Positions 49,490 through 58,747 of a stretch of 64,000 nt of DNA are shown here, in pieces (position 1 is the stretch's first letter; every line of letters starts with the position of its first letter). Under the pieces are notes generated by a model. It made no database searches and had not been told where the DNA came from. It saw only the letters and a list, made by a program, of their open reading frames with translations. The position numbers and the translations under genes were made by a program. Origin of the DNA: Prorocentrum cordatum (taxonomy: Eukaryota; Sar; Dinophyceae; Prorocentrales; Prorocentraceae). The stretch is taken from NCBI GenBank assembly GCA_963575745.1, contig CAUYUJ010018062.1, positions 1 through 64,000 of the forward strand. Reading direction: 5' to 3'.

Positions 49490-50422
49490 GCCACACCCAG
49501 TACAGCGCTTCGTGGCCCCATCGGGAGCTCCACCGAAGGTCCCAGTGCTACCGCCCGCACGCGTCCGCCACGCCCAGTACAGCGCTTCGTGGCCCCATAG
49601 GGGGCTCCACCGCGCGCACGCGTCCGCCACTCTCAGTACAGCGATTCGTGGCCCCATAGGGAGCTCCACCGAAGGTCCCAGTGCTACCGCCCGCACGCGT
49701 CCGCCACACCCAGTACAGCGCTTCGTGGCCCCATGGGGAGCTCCACCGAAGGTCCCAGTGCTCCCGCCCACACGCGTCCGCTACACGCAGTACAGCGCTT
49801 CGTGGCCCCATAGGGAGCTCCACCGAAGGTCCCAGTGCTACCGCCCGCACGCGTCCGCTAGACCCCGTACAGCGCTTCGTGGCCCCACAAGGAACCCCAG
49901 CGAAGATTCCAGTGCTACCGCCCGCATGCGTCCGCCACACCCAGTACAGCGCTTCGTGGCCCCATAGGGAGCTCCACGGAAGGTCCCAGTGCTATTGCCC
50001 GCACGCGTCCGCCACACCCAGTACAGCGCTTCGTGGCCCCATAGGGAGCTCCACCGAAGGTCCCAGTGCTACCGCCCGCACGCGTCCGCCACACCCAGTA
50101 CAGCGCTTTGTGGCCACAAAGGGAGATCCACCGAAGATCCCAGTGCAACCGCTGGCATGCGCGCGCCACACCCAGTACAGCGGTTCGTGGCCCCATAGGG
50201 AGCTCCACCGAAGGTCCCAGTGCTACCGCCCGCAAGCGCCCGCCACACCCAGGACAGCGCTTCGTGGCATCACAAGGAGCCCCAGCGAAGGTTCCAGTGC
50301 TACCGCTCGCATGCGTCCGCCACACCCAGTACAGCGTTTCGGGAGCTCCACTGAAGGTCCCAATGCTACCGCCCGCATGCGTCCGCCACACCCAGTACAG
50401 CGCTTCGTGGCTCCATAGTCAC
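49490..50422. repeat. 77-bp satellite, main array part 1
   Basis: Units of 77 bases: CACACCCAGTACAGCGCTTC, GTGGCCCCATAGGGAGCTCC, ACCGAAGGTCCCAGTGCTAC, CGCCCGCACGCGTCCGC. Positions 49704 and 49781 show the exact period. The unit has no stop in any plus frame, and 77 is not a multiple of 3, so the encoded peptide changes frame at every unit. Confidence 0.95.
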
Positions 50423-50567
50423 CGAGCGCGTTCCACTACTCGCAAAGCGCCTACTCGCAAACGTCCGAAAAGCACAAAGTTCGCCTCGACAGAAGAGATC
50501 GTAGATTCCCCGCGGCGGATCCTGGCCAGTTGCGAGTAGCTACTTTGCGAGTAATGGAACGCGCTCG
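50423..50567. mobile_element. Miniature inverted-repeat element inside the 77-bp satellite
   Basis: The left arm 50423-50460 (CGAGCGCGTTCCACTACTCG, CAAAGCGCCTACTCGCAA) is the reverse complement of 50530-50567 (TTGCGAGTAGCTACTTTGCG, AGTAATGGAACGCGCTCG) with few mismatches. The core has GATCGTAGATTCCCCGCGG. It splits one satellite unit between CCATAG and GGGAGCTCC, and a short CAT or ATA target duplication is possible. The right half recurs at 59172-59242. Confidence 0.75.
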
Positions 50568-51570
50568 TATACATGGGGAGCTCCACCGAAGGTCACAGTG
50601 CTACCGCACGCATGCGTCAGCCACACCCAGTACAGCGCTTCGTGGCCTCAAAGGAGCACCACCGGCGGCCCCAGCGATACCGCCCGCATGCGTCCGCCAC
50701 ACCCAGTACAGCGGTTTGTGGCCCCATAGGGAGCTCCACGGAAAGTCCCAGTGCTACCGCCCGCATGTGCCCCCCCCCACACCCAGTACAGCGTTTCGTG
50801 GCCCGACAGGGAGATCCAAGTGCAACCGCTGGCATGCCCCCGCCACACCCAGTACAGCGGTTCGCGAGCTCCACTGAGGGTCACAGTGCTACCGCCCGCA
50901 CGCGTCCGCCACACCCAGTACAGCGCTTCGTGGCCGCATAGGGAGCTCCACCGAAGGTCACAGTGATACCGCCCGCATGCGTCCGCCACACCCAGTACAG
51001 CGCTTCGCGGCTCCATAGGGAGATCCACCGAAGGCCCCAGTGGCAAAGTTCGCATGCGTCTCCCCCACCCAGTACAGCGTTCCGTGGCCCCATAGGGAGC
51101 TTCACCGAAGGCTCCAGTGGCAATATCCACATGCGTTCCGCCTACCCAGTACAGCGCTTCGTGGCCCATAGGGAGCTTCACCGAACGTCCCAGCGCTACC
51201 GCCCGCATGCGTCCGCCACACCCAGCACAACGCTTCGTGACTCCACAGGGAGCTCCACCGACGGCCCCAGTGCTACAGCCCGCATGCGCCCGCCACACCG
51301 AATACAGCGTGGCCCCATAGGAAGATCCACCAAACACCCAATGCTATCGCCAGCATGCGTCTCCCCCACCCAGTACAGCGTTTCGTGGCCCATAGGGAGA
51401 TCTACCGAAGGCCCCAGTGGCATGCGTCTTCCCCACCCAGTGCAGCGTTTCGTGGCCCAATGGGAGCTCCACCGAAAGCCCTCGTAGCAACGTCCACATG
51501 CGTCTCCCCCACCCAGTACAGCGTTTCGTGGCCCATAGGAAGCTCCACCAAAGACGGTACCCACAATTGC
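50568..51570. repeat. 77-bp satellite, main array part 2
   Basis: The array continues with more diverged and often shortened units. Variants contain CAGTGGCAAAGTTCGCATGC and CTCCCCCACCCAGTACAGCG towards the right end. Confidence 0.9.
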
Positions 51571-51760
51571 GAGATTCACACTTGCATACGGTTGGGCCTT
51601 TCGCCAGGCTGGTCTTTCAATCTGGCGTGTTTCCGTGGATTTCAGCTTCCGGGGCCCGTTATCGGGCCTGGTGAGCATCGAAAATGGATTCGGTACGAAA
51701 ACGACCCCTGGGGAAGGGGTCGGGAACCCTTGGGGCCGCGGAATGAAAAAATAACGTGGC
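51571..51760. other. Spacer between oppositely oriented satellite ends
   Basis: It begins with CTTGCATACGGTTGGGCCTT and TCGCCAGG, then non-repetitive sequence. Its right end carries the inverse of the same motif (CGAAGGACCCAACCATATGC at 51761). Confidence 0.6.
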
Positions 51761-51960
51761 GAAGGACCCAACCATATGCAGTTGTGAGTAATGCAGTTGT
51801 GACTATCGTCTTCGGTGGAGCTCCCTGTGGGGCCACGAAGCGTGTGAGGGGTGTGCCGACATGGGCAGCGGGGACGCATGTGAGCACCATCACTGGGGCC
51901 ATCGGTGGAGCTCCCCACAGGGCCACGAAACGTGTGGCGGGGACACATGTAGACACCGTC
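51761..51960 (-). repeat. 77-bp satellite, inverted units
   Basis: The closing motif in reverse, then GGTGGAGCTCCCTGTGGGGC and CACGAAGCGTGT twice. With 49490-51570 it forms an inverted arrangement around a ~190-base spacer. Confidence 0.7.
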
Positions 51961-52533
51961 TCAATTTCCTTCAAAGCTGTATGTAAGATGTACGCTCCTG
52001 CCGGCGGGGGGCGCCCGCCTCGAACGAGGTGCGCCCCAGGCGCCCACAGCCAGCGCTCGAGCTCGCACTGCGCCCCCGACCAGGCGAGGCGCAAGTCCTG
52101 CACCCCAGAGAGGCTCAAGGATAAGACATTCGTGCATCATCCTCTCCCTCTGGCCGTAGCCGATCTGGCTCAAGACCACCCGATTCAGGGGGGCGCATCG
52201 CCGATTCAGGGGGGGCGTGGGGGCGTATCGCCAGGGTGCGCCGCGGGCTTCCAGCCAGCGCCTCAGGCGTCCGCATGGGGGTCCCCGACGATGCCAACCC
52301 GATGCATAGGAGCCTGCCCGCCGAGACGGTCACCAGGCGGCGGAAGGTGGAGAAGAAGGTCGAGAAACCAAGGCTGGGACTCCTGCTGCACGTCCACCAC
52401 TTTGGGGAACGATGCCCCACGACCTCGAGAGGCAGTTGCACTTTCGACCCCAAAGGGGATCCAAATGCACCCCATATCCCTTCTCTCATGGGGTCTGGGG
52501 AGATCCGCTCCGCAAGGCGTGGGATTGGGGCAG
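51961..52533. other. GC-rich sequence upstream of the candidate exon
   Basis: GATTCAGGGGGGCG and GATTCAGGGGGGGCGTG are a short direct repeat at 52180-52225. The frame of the downstream exon is open from about 52412, so the exon could begin earlier than the acceptor proposed at 52533. Confidence 0.35.
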
Positions 52534-52877
52534 GAATTCCGGCCTCGGAGAGAAGAAGGAAGAGCCGCTGGTCGCCGACCGCGGCCTTGTGTTGAAGATG
52601 AAGCCGGAGCAGCGCCTCAAGTGGCTCTCGAAGGCGTTGCAGAAGTGCCAGGAGGGCGGGTTTCAGACCACCGTGCTGTATGACATCGCCACCCACGCAA
52701 AGTTTCCCAACGACGCCTCGGACAAGATAGTGCAGAAGATGTACCGGGCTCTGCGGGCGAACCTCCCGCTCTTCTCGGCCAAGCAGGTGCGCTACCTGCA
52801 GAGCGAGGAGTTCCGGCTAGCCCAGATGTTCCAGGAGGCGATGCGCGGACGGGAGAGGGCCGATGATCCTCAGGACG
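52534..52877 (+). CDS. Candidate internal exon, unknown helical protein
   Basis: The best spliced-exon candidate here. A possible acceptor GGGGCAG ends at 52533, and the donor GTGAGC starts at 52878. In between, one frame reads GLGEKKEEPLVADRG, MKPEQRLKWLSKALQKCQEG, GFQTTVLYDIATHAKFPNDA, VQKMYRALRANLPLFSAKQV and RYLQSEEFRLAQMFQEAMRG, ending at ADDPQD. The residue mix, amphipathic helices and lack of low complexity are typical of a real protein. No family is assigned; a helical repeat RNA-binding type would fit but is only a guess. The last 20 bases match the end of an inverted-repeat element at 63147. Confidence 0.5.
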
Positions 52878-52879
52878 TG
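52858..52879 (+). other. Exon/intron boundary matching a MITE terminal repeat
   Basis: The 22 bases ending in the donor GTG are identical to 63144-63165. There the core CGATGATCCTCAGGACGTG is the left terminal inverted repeat of a 164-bp element. Confidence 0.65.
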
Positions 52880-52884
52880 AGCCG

Positions 52885-52922
52885 GGTGTGTGTGTGTGCT
52901 TGTGTGTGCGTGTGTGTATGTG

Positions 52923-52978
<56 letters not shown>

Positions 52979-53500
52979 GTTGTGTGTATGTGTGTTTGTG
53001 TGTATGTGTGTGTGTTTTGTGTGTTCTGTGCATATGTGTTATGTGTGTTACGTGTTATGTGTGTTCTATTGTTATGTATGTTATGTGTGTTTGCGTGCTT
53101 GTGCGTGTGTGTGTGTGTGTTTTGTGTGTGTGTGTGTTTGTGTGTGAGTTTGTGTCTGTGTTTGTGTGTACTTGTATGTTTGGGTGTGTGTGTGGTTGTG
53201 TGTAAGTATGTGTGTGTGTGTTTGTGTGTGTGGTTGTGTGTGTGTTTGTGTTTGTGTGTGTTTGTGTGTATGTGTGTGTCTGTGTGTGTGTTTATGTGTT
53301 CGTGTGTGTGTGTGTTTGTGTGTTTGAGTGTATATGTGTCTATGTGTGCATATGTGTATGTGTGTTATGTGTGTTATGGGTGGGTCTTGTGTGTGTGTTT
53401 GTGTGTGTGTTTGTGTGTGTGTGTTTGTGTGTGTCTGTGGGTGTTTGTGTGTTTGTGTGTGCTTGTGTGTGCTTGTGTGTGTTGTGTGTGTGCGTGTGTT
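52885..53500. repeat. TG-rich and (TA)n microsatellite, probable intron content
   Basis: TGTGTGTG and TGTGTTTGTG words surround a TA run at 52927-52968. It starts directly after the proposed splice donor. All Cys/Val and His/Thr frames over it are artefacts. Confidence 0.9.
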
Positions 53501-53651
53501 CACTCCGCTGAGCTCCACCGATGGCGCGCAGCCCGTGCTGGCCCTCCTAGCACCGCTTGCGCTGCATTGTCGGCTACGCGTGAGGGTGACCTGTCGCCGG
53601 AGTGATTCGGGATCCCGCTGAGGGGGGCTGTGCTGCCCCGGGCGGGGGGAG

Positions 53652-53887
53652 TTCCATCGGTTTTTGCACTGGACCGCCCGAAGGATTGCAAAAAAGGATT
53701 GCAACGAAGGATTGCAAAAAAAAACCCTGGATTTTCAACAAAAAAAAAAAAAACCCTGGGTTTTGCAAACAAGAAAAAACCGGGTTGTTTTTTTGCAATC
53801 CTGGGTTTTTTTGCAATCCTAGGTTTTTTTGCAATCCTGGGTTTTTTTGCAATCTTTCCATCGGTTTTTGCACTGGACCGCCCGAAG
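53652..53887. repeat. Foldback insertion flanked by 32-bp direct repeats
   Basis: An identical 32-base sequence (core ATCGGTTTTTGCACTGGACC) lies at 53652-53683 and 53856-53887. Between them, 172 bases form a large imperfect inverted repeat. The left half has GGATTGCAAAAAA and AAAAACCCTGG words, and the right half has CCTGGGTTTTTTTGCAATCC three times. This is either a transposon with a long target duplication or a duplication around a hairpin. Confidence 0.75.
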
Positions 53888-54019
53888 CAGGTGCCCCCCA
53901 CCGCCGCCAGCAGCTCCCCACGGGCGCCGAGAGGTGGGGCGTGCGGGGGGGGCCTCGGTTTGCGGCAGTGTCCGGTGCACCCGCGGGTCGAAGCCGTGCC
54001 CCCCCCCCTCGGGGCCACC
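53888..54019. other. GC-rich spacer
   Basis: No recognised feature. Confidence 0.4.
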
Positions 54020-54150
54020 CCCCTTTTCCTCCTCCTCCTCCTCCTCCTCCTCCTCCTCCTCCTCCTCCTCCTCCTCCTCCCCTCCTCTCCTCCTCCTCCT
54101 CCTCCTCCTCCTCCTCCTCCTCCTCTCCTCTCTCCTCCTCCTCTCCTATC
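54020..54150. repeat. (TCC)n pyrimidine tract
   Basis: TCC triplets with a few CTCTCC interruptions. Confidence 0.95.
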
Positions 54151-54322
54151 CTTCCTATCCTTATTCCTTATTAGAATATACTCCTACTCCCCCCTCAGGC
54201 CGGCCATTAGGGGCCGCATCCGGGTGGTCCCATCCTAACCTGTAAAAAACAATACAAAATCAACATTTTTCTTATTTTTTCCTCTCGACATGGACGTCCT
54301 GTCGTCCACGGCGATAATCCAT

Positions 54323-54441
54323 TGCAAAAAATACCACAAAGAGCACACGCGCGCGTTCATGTCAGAATCCTACCGAACACCGTGTGTTTGCAAGCATTTC
54401 AACATAAAAACATCAAAAACCCAATGCTTTTTCACAAAAAT
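54323..54441. repeat. ~119-bp direct repeat, copy 1
   Basis: TGCAAAAAATACCACAAAGA, GCGCGTTCATGTCAGAATCC, TACCGAACACCGTGTGTTTG and CCAATGCTTTTTCACAAAAA. It is AT-richer than its surroundings. Its first motifs resemble the 93/107-bp units at 17881-18224. Confidence 0.9.
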
Positions 54442-54594
54442 TGTACAAATTTCCCGCCCGGGCTCTCTTGCTGAAATCATAGGAAAACCATAGGAATCTT
54501 AAGAATTCGGTCAAATCCAGCGATTTCACGTCATCGCGCGGTGCACTCGCGATGCTCTGTCATGCACCCAGGCCGCGAATCCTGTGCAAAAAAT
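54442..54594. other. Spacer between the 119-bp repeats
   Basis: Contains AATCATAGGAAAACCATAGG and no gene. Confidence 0.4.
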
Positions 54595-54713
54595 ACCACA
54601 AAGAGCACACTCGCGCGTTCATGTCAGAATCCTACCGAACACCGTGTGTTTGCAAGCATTTCAACATAAAAACATCAAAAACCCAATGCTTTTTCACAAA
54701 AATGCTTTGGGGT
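54595..54713. repeat. ~119-bp direct repeat, copy 2
   Basis: Nearly identical to 54323-54441, 272 bases downstream. Confidence 0.9.
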
Positions 54714-54981
54714 GTCCTGTCAGACCGTCGGGCTTCCTCCGGCCACCTCTGGCTTCCTGCGGTGTACCGGGCCATTCTCGACTCGTCTGGCAATGCGTGC
54801 GCGGCATTCAACACGCGCTCGCCAGTTCCCGTCGGCAACCGCCATCGCGGCCGCATCAGCTGTACCAAACCGGCTGGCCGGTGTGACTTCGGCCCCCAGT
54901 TGTGCCAGCTTTGCTTCTTATGTTGTGGGAGGGCGGGTGGGACTGGGCATGCCATGCTTGACTCGCTCGAGCTGGCTAGCT
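54714..54981. other. Non-repetitive sequence
   Basis: Mixed sequence, open on both strands over part of its length, with no recognised domain. Confidence 0.35.
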
Positions 54982-55160
54982 TGACTCCTACTCCTACTCC
55001 TACTCCTACTCCTCCTCCTACTCCTTCCTCCCCTCCTCCTCCTCCTCCTCCCTCCTCCTCCTCCTCCTCTCGTCCTCCCCTCCCTCGTAGCCCCCCCCCC
55101 CCTTGGTGGATCCCGAGCGAGCCTCGGCGCGCGGCTTCTCGGGGGGGGGGGGGGGGGCAC
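54982..55160. repeat. (ACTCCT)n, (TCC)n and facing poly-C/poly-G runs
   Basis: ACTCCT hexamers pass into TCC. A run of 13 C at about 55090-55103 faces a run of 17 G at about 55140-55157 around a ~35-base segment, so the two could pair as a hairpin. Confidence 0.85.
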
Positions 55161-55272
55161 GGGGAGGCCAGGCCCAAGCACGCAGGCCGCCACATGGTCG
55201 CACCCTGCGCGCGATCGGCCATCCGCGCACCAAAAAAGGCCCCTCCTTGCCCTGGGGCCGCGTCTTTTCTGC

Positions 55273-55575
55273 GTGGCCCGCGTGGGGCGGGCGTCGGTGG
55301 ACGAGCACACGCCGGCAGCCACGCGCTCTCTGAGGGTCCTCGGGAAGGACAAGGGCCGCGCCGAGTCGCCCGCCAGCGAGCGCAGCGCCGACGGGGGCGC
55401 CGCGGGCGCTGACGTGGCCTCGCTGTGGGGGCGCATCTCCCAGCTCGCGGCCGAGGAGCAGGCCGCGGCCGTCGGCGGACTCGACGCGGCGACCAAGGCG
55501 GGCTCCATGTCGATCCGATTTGTGTTCGATCCCGACCTGCCCGATCCGCTTCGGTTCGATTCCGATGTTACGTAG
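55273..55575 (+). CDS. Hypothetical ORF (low confidence)
   Basis: The frame reads VGRASVDEHTPAATRSLRVL, GKDKGRAESPASERSADGGA and WGRISQLAAEEQAAAVGGLD before a CGATCC-rich stretch and a stop at about 55575. The composition is plausible for an Ala-rich helical protein. No family is recognised. Confidence 0.25.
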   Translation: MARVGRASVDEHTPAATRSLRVLGKDKGRAESPASERSADGGAAGADVASLWGRISQLAAEEQAAAVGGLDAATKAGSMSIRFVFDPDLPDPLRFDSDVT

Positions 55576-56279
55576 ATTGTTATGCGGCCCGGCGCTTGCA
55601 TGGCGTGGGTGTTCATCCTGGCGCAGCCGATCCGATTCGGTTCCGACCCCGTGCCGATGCCCGCCCGATGCGACGCACGCTCCGAGCCGGTCCGACTTCC
55701 CCGATCCAACGTCGTCTTGGCATCGCTCGGACGTGCGCATTTTTTCTCGACGAGGACCCTCGAGGAGCATCTGGGGCTACCCTGCGAACAAAATACGCGC
55801 ACGAACCCGAAGAACGCCCGGGGAATGGACGCCCGAGCGGTGCCAAGTCTGACCCTGCCCAGGAGCGCCTGGAGGAGTTCCTGGTCGCACGCATCACGAG
55901 GCGGAAGGATCAGGGGCAACGTCAGGGGGGGGGGACCGGCTCAGGGGGGGACGCATCGATGCCCCATCGCCCGTCGATCTCCGAGAGGGGCCCCGACAGC
56001 CCCACCCAGCTCAGGCACGCGCGGTTCTGGCAGCGGGGCACATCGCCGATCTATCGGCGATGCATCGTCGATGCCAGGTCGAAAAGCCAAGCCGCTGAAG
56101 TAAGGACCGCTCTGGGTCGCAAGGAGCCCGCTGTTCCTCATAGGTCTTTCCGCGACTGTTCTCCTCTGGCCCTCCTCGTGCACCCAGGCATCTTGCTTGG
56201 TGCCAGAAGGAGGCTTCGTCCCTCCTCGAGCGTTCCTTCCTGCAGCAGCCTGGAAGTGTCGCTGTCCCTCCAAGGGTCG
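55576..56279 (+). CDS. Hypothetical ORF segment (low confidence)
   Basis: A plus frame open from about 55425 to 56381 contains a protein-like stretch near 55800-55920 (SDPAQERLEEFLVARITRRK). After that it becomes Ser/Pro/Arg-rich and runs into a foldback repeat, so the downstream part is probably not coding. Confidence 0.2.
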
Positions 56280-56480
56280 GCAGCGAGCGAGGGGGGAAGT
56301 GAGAGGGAGAAGGCCTTCTCAGAAGGCTCGGAAGTCCCCCTGCCTTCTGAGAAGTTTCTAAGCCTTCCCCCAAGCCACTGAAAACTTATGAAAACGTATC
56401 AGAGGGCGCGAGGGCTTCTGTGAGAAGTCCCGCCGCCATCTGAGAAGGCCTCCTCCTTCTCACGTCCCCCCTCGCTCGCC
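56280..56480. mobile_element. Foldback element FB-1, variant copy
   Basis: GGCCTTCTCAGAAGG and CCTTCTGAGAAGTTTC on the left side and CTTCTGTGAGAAGTCC and CATCTGAGAAGGCC on the right replace the usual CTTCTTAGAAG. The right end is again C-rich and closes at CTCGCTCGCCGCC. Confidence 0.6.
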
Positions 56481-56519
56481 GCCGATCGTTTTTCTCTCGC
56501 GCTCCTGTATCCCAGACCC

Positions 56520-56655
56520 CCGACGTTCATGATTTTTCCATGAAGTCGACCCCCAGAGATCTCAACCTCTTCCCCGGGACCAGTTTCTCCTCCTGAGTCG
56601 TGTTTTGGCGGCCCCGAGGCCCGGCGAGGGCCGCTATGGAGGCTGAAAATGGGGA
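56520..56655 (-). repeat. Dispersed repeat DR-2, minus-strand copy
   Basis: Read on the minus strand it has the same order as 619-745 and 61851-61985, including GGTCCCGGGGAAGAGG. Its hairpin lies at 56526-56544 (TTCATG and CATGAA). Confidence 0.7.
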
Positions 56656-56794
56656 AAAGCCCGCCGTTGGGATTTTGTTCGCAGCGTGAGGGGGCCCGGG
56701 ATTGCAGCAGTTCGGATGTGTCGATGCCCCTTCCCCAAGGATCCAGGCTTCCTGGATGGGGTCGGATTAGATGGGGTCGAAAGATCGTGGCGCA
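56656..56794. other. GC-rich spacer
   Basis: No recognised feature. Confidence 0.4.
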
Positions 56795-56930
56795 TCGCCG
56801 ATGCATCGCCGATGCGGCTCGATGGGCAGCCCGATTTGCTTCACGCCGACGTCACCGATGCATCGCCGACGTCGACGTTGCATCGCCGGCGCATCGCTGA
56901 TGCATCGCCGATGCATCGGCGATGCGCCGC
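56795..56930. repeat. GCATCGCCGATGC palindromic repeats
   Basis: GCATCGCCGAT recurs about six times. Positions 56902-56925 form a perfect 24-base palindrome with centre GATGCATC. Related words also occur at 56041-56070. Confidence 0.8.
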
Positions 56931-56954
56931 AATCCTCCGACCCCATCTCCATGA

Positions 56955-57028
56955 GATCCGATGTCGTGATCTGTTCAATACGGGGTCCCCGGAAGTCTCG
57001 ACCCATTCCCCAGGACCGCTTTTTTACC
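56955..57028 (-). repeat. Dispersed repeat DR-2, partial minus-strand copy
   Basis: On the minus strand: AAAAAGCGGTCCTGGGGAAT, GGGTCGAGACTTCC and ATCACGACATCGG, matching the right half of DR-2. Confidence 0.5.
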
Positions 57029-57164
57029 TAACAGCGAAGACTGATAAGTTTCTAGTGGTCTCAAAAGAGAGCAGCAGATGACTCCACAGGGGGGTCCGGG
57101 CGGGACCCGGGGCGGCTGCCGTCGAACCCCAAATCCTTCTGACATCCTCGCAAAATCGCTCTTG

Positions 57165-57567
57165 GCGCTGCTAGAACTCCATTCCCGGCGTACATTTTGG
57201 ATGCCCGGAGCCAACTGTAGGCCACTTCGCGGTCTTCGAGTTCCCAGAACTCCATTCCCGGCGTACATTTTGGATGCCCGGAACCAACAGTAGGCCACTT
57301 CGTGGTCTTCGAGTTCCCAGAACTCCATTCCTGGGCATGATTTTGAATGCCCGGAGCCAACTGTAGGCCACTTCGTGTTCTTCGAGTTCCCAGAACTCCA
57401 TTCCCGGGCCACATTTTGGGTGCCCTGAGCCAACAGAAGGCCACTTCGTGGTCTTCGAGTTCCCAGAACTCCATTCCTGGGCATGATTTTGAATGCCCGG
57501 AGCCAACTGTAGGCCACTTCGTGTTCTTCGAGTTCCCAGAACTCCATTCCCGGGCCACATTTTGAAT
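57165..57567. repeat. 73-bp tandem repeat, about 5.5 units
   Basis: GCCACTTCGTGGTCTTCGAG, TTCCCAGAACTCCATTCC and GAATGCCCGGAGCCAAC. Two subtypes (GGGCATGATTTTGA and GGCGTACATTTTGG or GGGCCACATTTTGG) are mixed. The minus-strand frames are open because the unit lacks stops there. Confidence 0.9.
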
Positions 57568-58515
57568 GCTGAGGCAGGCTGAGGCTGAGGCTGAGGCAGG
57601 CTGAGGCTGAGGCAGGCTGAGGCCCGAGGCTGAAGGCAGACTGAGGCTGAGGCTGAAGCAGGCTGAGGCTGAGGCTGAGGCAGGCTGAGGCTGAGGCTGA
57701 GGCAGGCTGATGCTGAGGCAGGCTGAGGCTGAGGCTCAGGCTGATGCAGGCTGAGGCTGAGGCAGGCTGAGGCTGAGGCCGAGGCTGAAGGCAGACTGAG
57801 GCCGAGGCTGAAGCAGGCTGAGGCTGAGGCTGAGGCAGGCTGAGGCTGAGGCTGAGGCAGGCTGATGCTGAGGCAGGCTGAGGCTGAGGCTCAGGCTGAT
57901 GCAGGCTGAGGCTTAGGCAGGCTGAGGCTGAGGCCGAGGCTGAAGGCAGACTGAGGCTGAGGCTGAAGCAGGCTGAGGCTGAGGCTGAGGCAGGCTGAGG
58001 CTGAGGCAGGCTGAGGCTGAGGCTGAGGCAGGCTGAGGCTGAGGCTGAGGCTGAGGCTGATGCAGGCTGAGGCTGAGGCAGGCTGAGGCTGAGGCCGAGG
58101 CTGAAGGCAGACTGAGGCTGAGGCTGAAGCAGGCTGAGGCTGAGGCTGAGGCTGAGGCAGGCTGAGGCTGAGGCTGAGGCAGGCTGATGCTGAGGCAGGC
58201 TGAGGCTGAGGCTGAGGCTGATGCAGGCTGAGGCTGAGGCAGGCTGAGGCTGAGGCCGAGGCTGAAGGCAGACTGAGGCTGAGGCTGAAGCAGGCTGAGG
58301 CTGAGGCTGAGGCAGGCAGGCTGAGGCTGAGGCTGAGGCAGGCTGATGCTGAGGCAGGCTGAGGCTGAGGCTGAGGCTGATGCAGGCTGAGGCTGAGGCA
58401 GGCTGAGGCTGAGGCCGAGGCTGAAGGCAGACTGAGGCTGAGGCTGAAGCAGGCTGAGGCTGAGGCTGAGGCAGGCTGAGGCTGAGGCTGAGGCAGGCTG
58501 AGGCTGAGGCTGTGA
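57568..58515. repeat. GAGGCT/GCAGGCT minisatellite with ~160-bp higher order
   Basis: GAGGCTGAGGCAGGCTGAGG words fill nearly 950 bases. A marker GGCTGAAGGCAGACTGAG recurs about every 160 bases (near 57627, 57785, 57943, 58100, 58260 and 58420). The minus strand reads as Ser/Leu/Gln/Pro/Ala repeats for over 300 codons. Confidence 0.95.
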
Positions 58516-58667
58516 CTGCGACTGCCGTTGCCACTGCGACTTTCATCGCGAATGCGACTGCGACTGCGAGAACAGCAGAATTCTACAACTGGATTCTCAT
58601 GTGAATCTTAAGGGGGATGCTGCCAGACATGCTCCTACACATCGCTGTTAGGTTGCTTTGCCGGGAT
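58516..58667. other. Spacer
   Basis: GCGACTGC words, then non-repetitive sequence. No gene is seen. Confidence 0.4.
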
Positions 58668-58735
58668 GATCATCCTGAGTCGTTGTTTGACGGCCCCGAG
58701 GTCCGGCGAGGGCCCCCAGAGGCCGAAACATACGA
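58668..58735 (-). repeat. Dispersed repeat DR-2, partial minus-strand copy
   Basis: CATCCTGAGTCGTTGTTTGA, CGGCCCCGAGGTCCGGCGAG and GGGCCC on the plus strand are the reverse of the left part of DR-2. Confidence 0.65.
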
Positions 58736-58747
58736 GAAGCCTCCGCC

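Noticed and set aside
49490-51570. The 77-bp array as a CRISPR-like array of repeats and spacers
   Set aside because: The whole 77 bases are conserved from unit to unit; there are no unique spacers and no cas-like genes.
55505-55575. A perfect polymerase III B-box word (GGTTCGATTCC) suggesting a tRNA gene
   Set aside because: It lies in a CGATCC/CGATTCG-rich stretch, with no A box, acceptor stem or anticodon arm around it.
56975-58546. A 523-codon minus-strand frame rich in Ser, Leu, Gln, Pro and Ala
   Set aside because: It is the direct translation of the GAGGCT minisatellite and the adjoining 73-bp repeats, neither of which has minus-strand stops.
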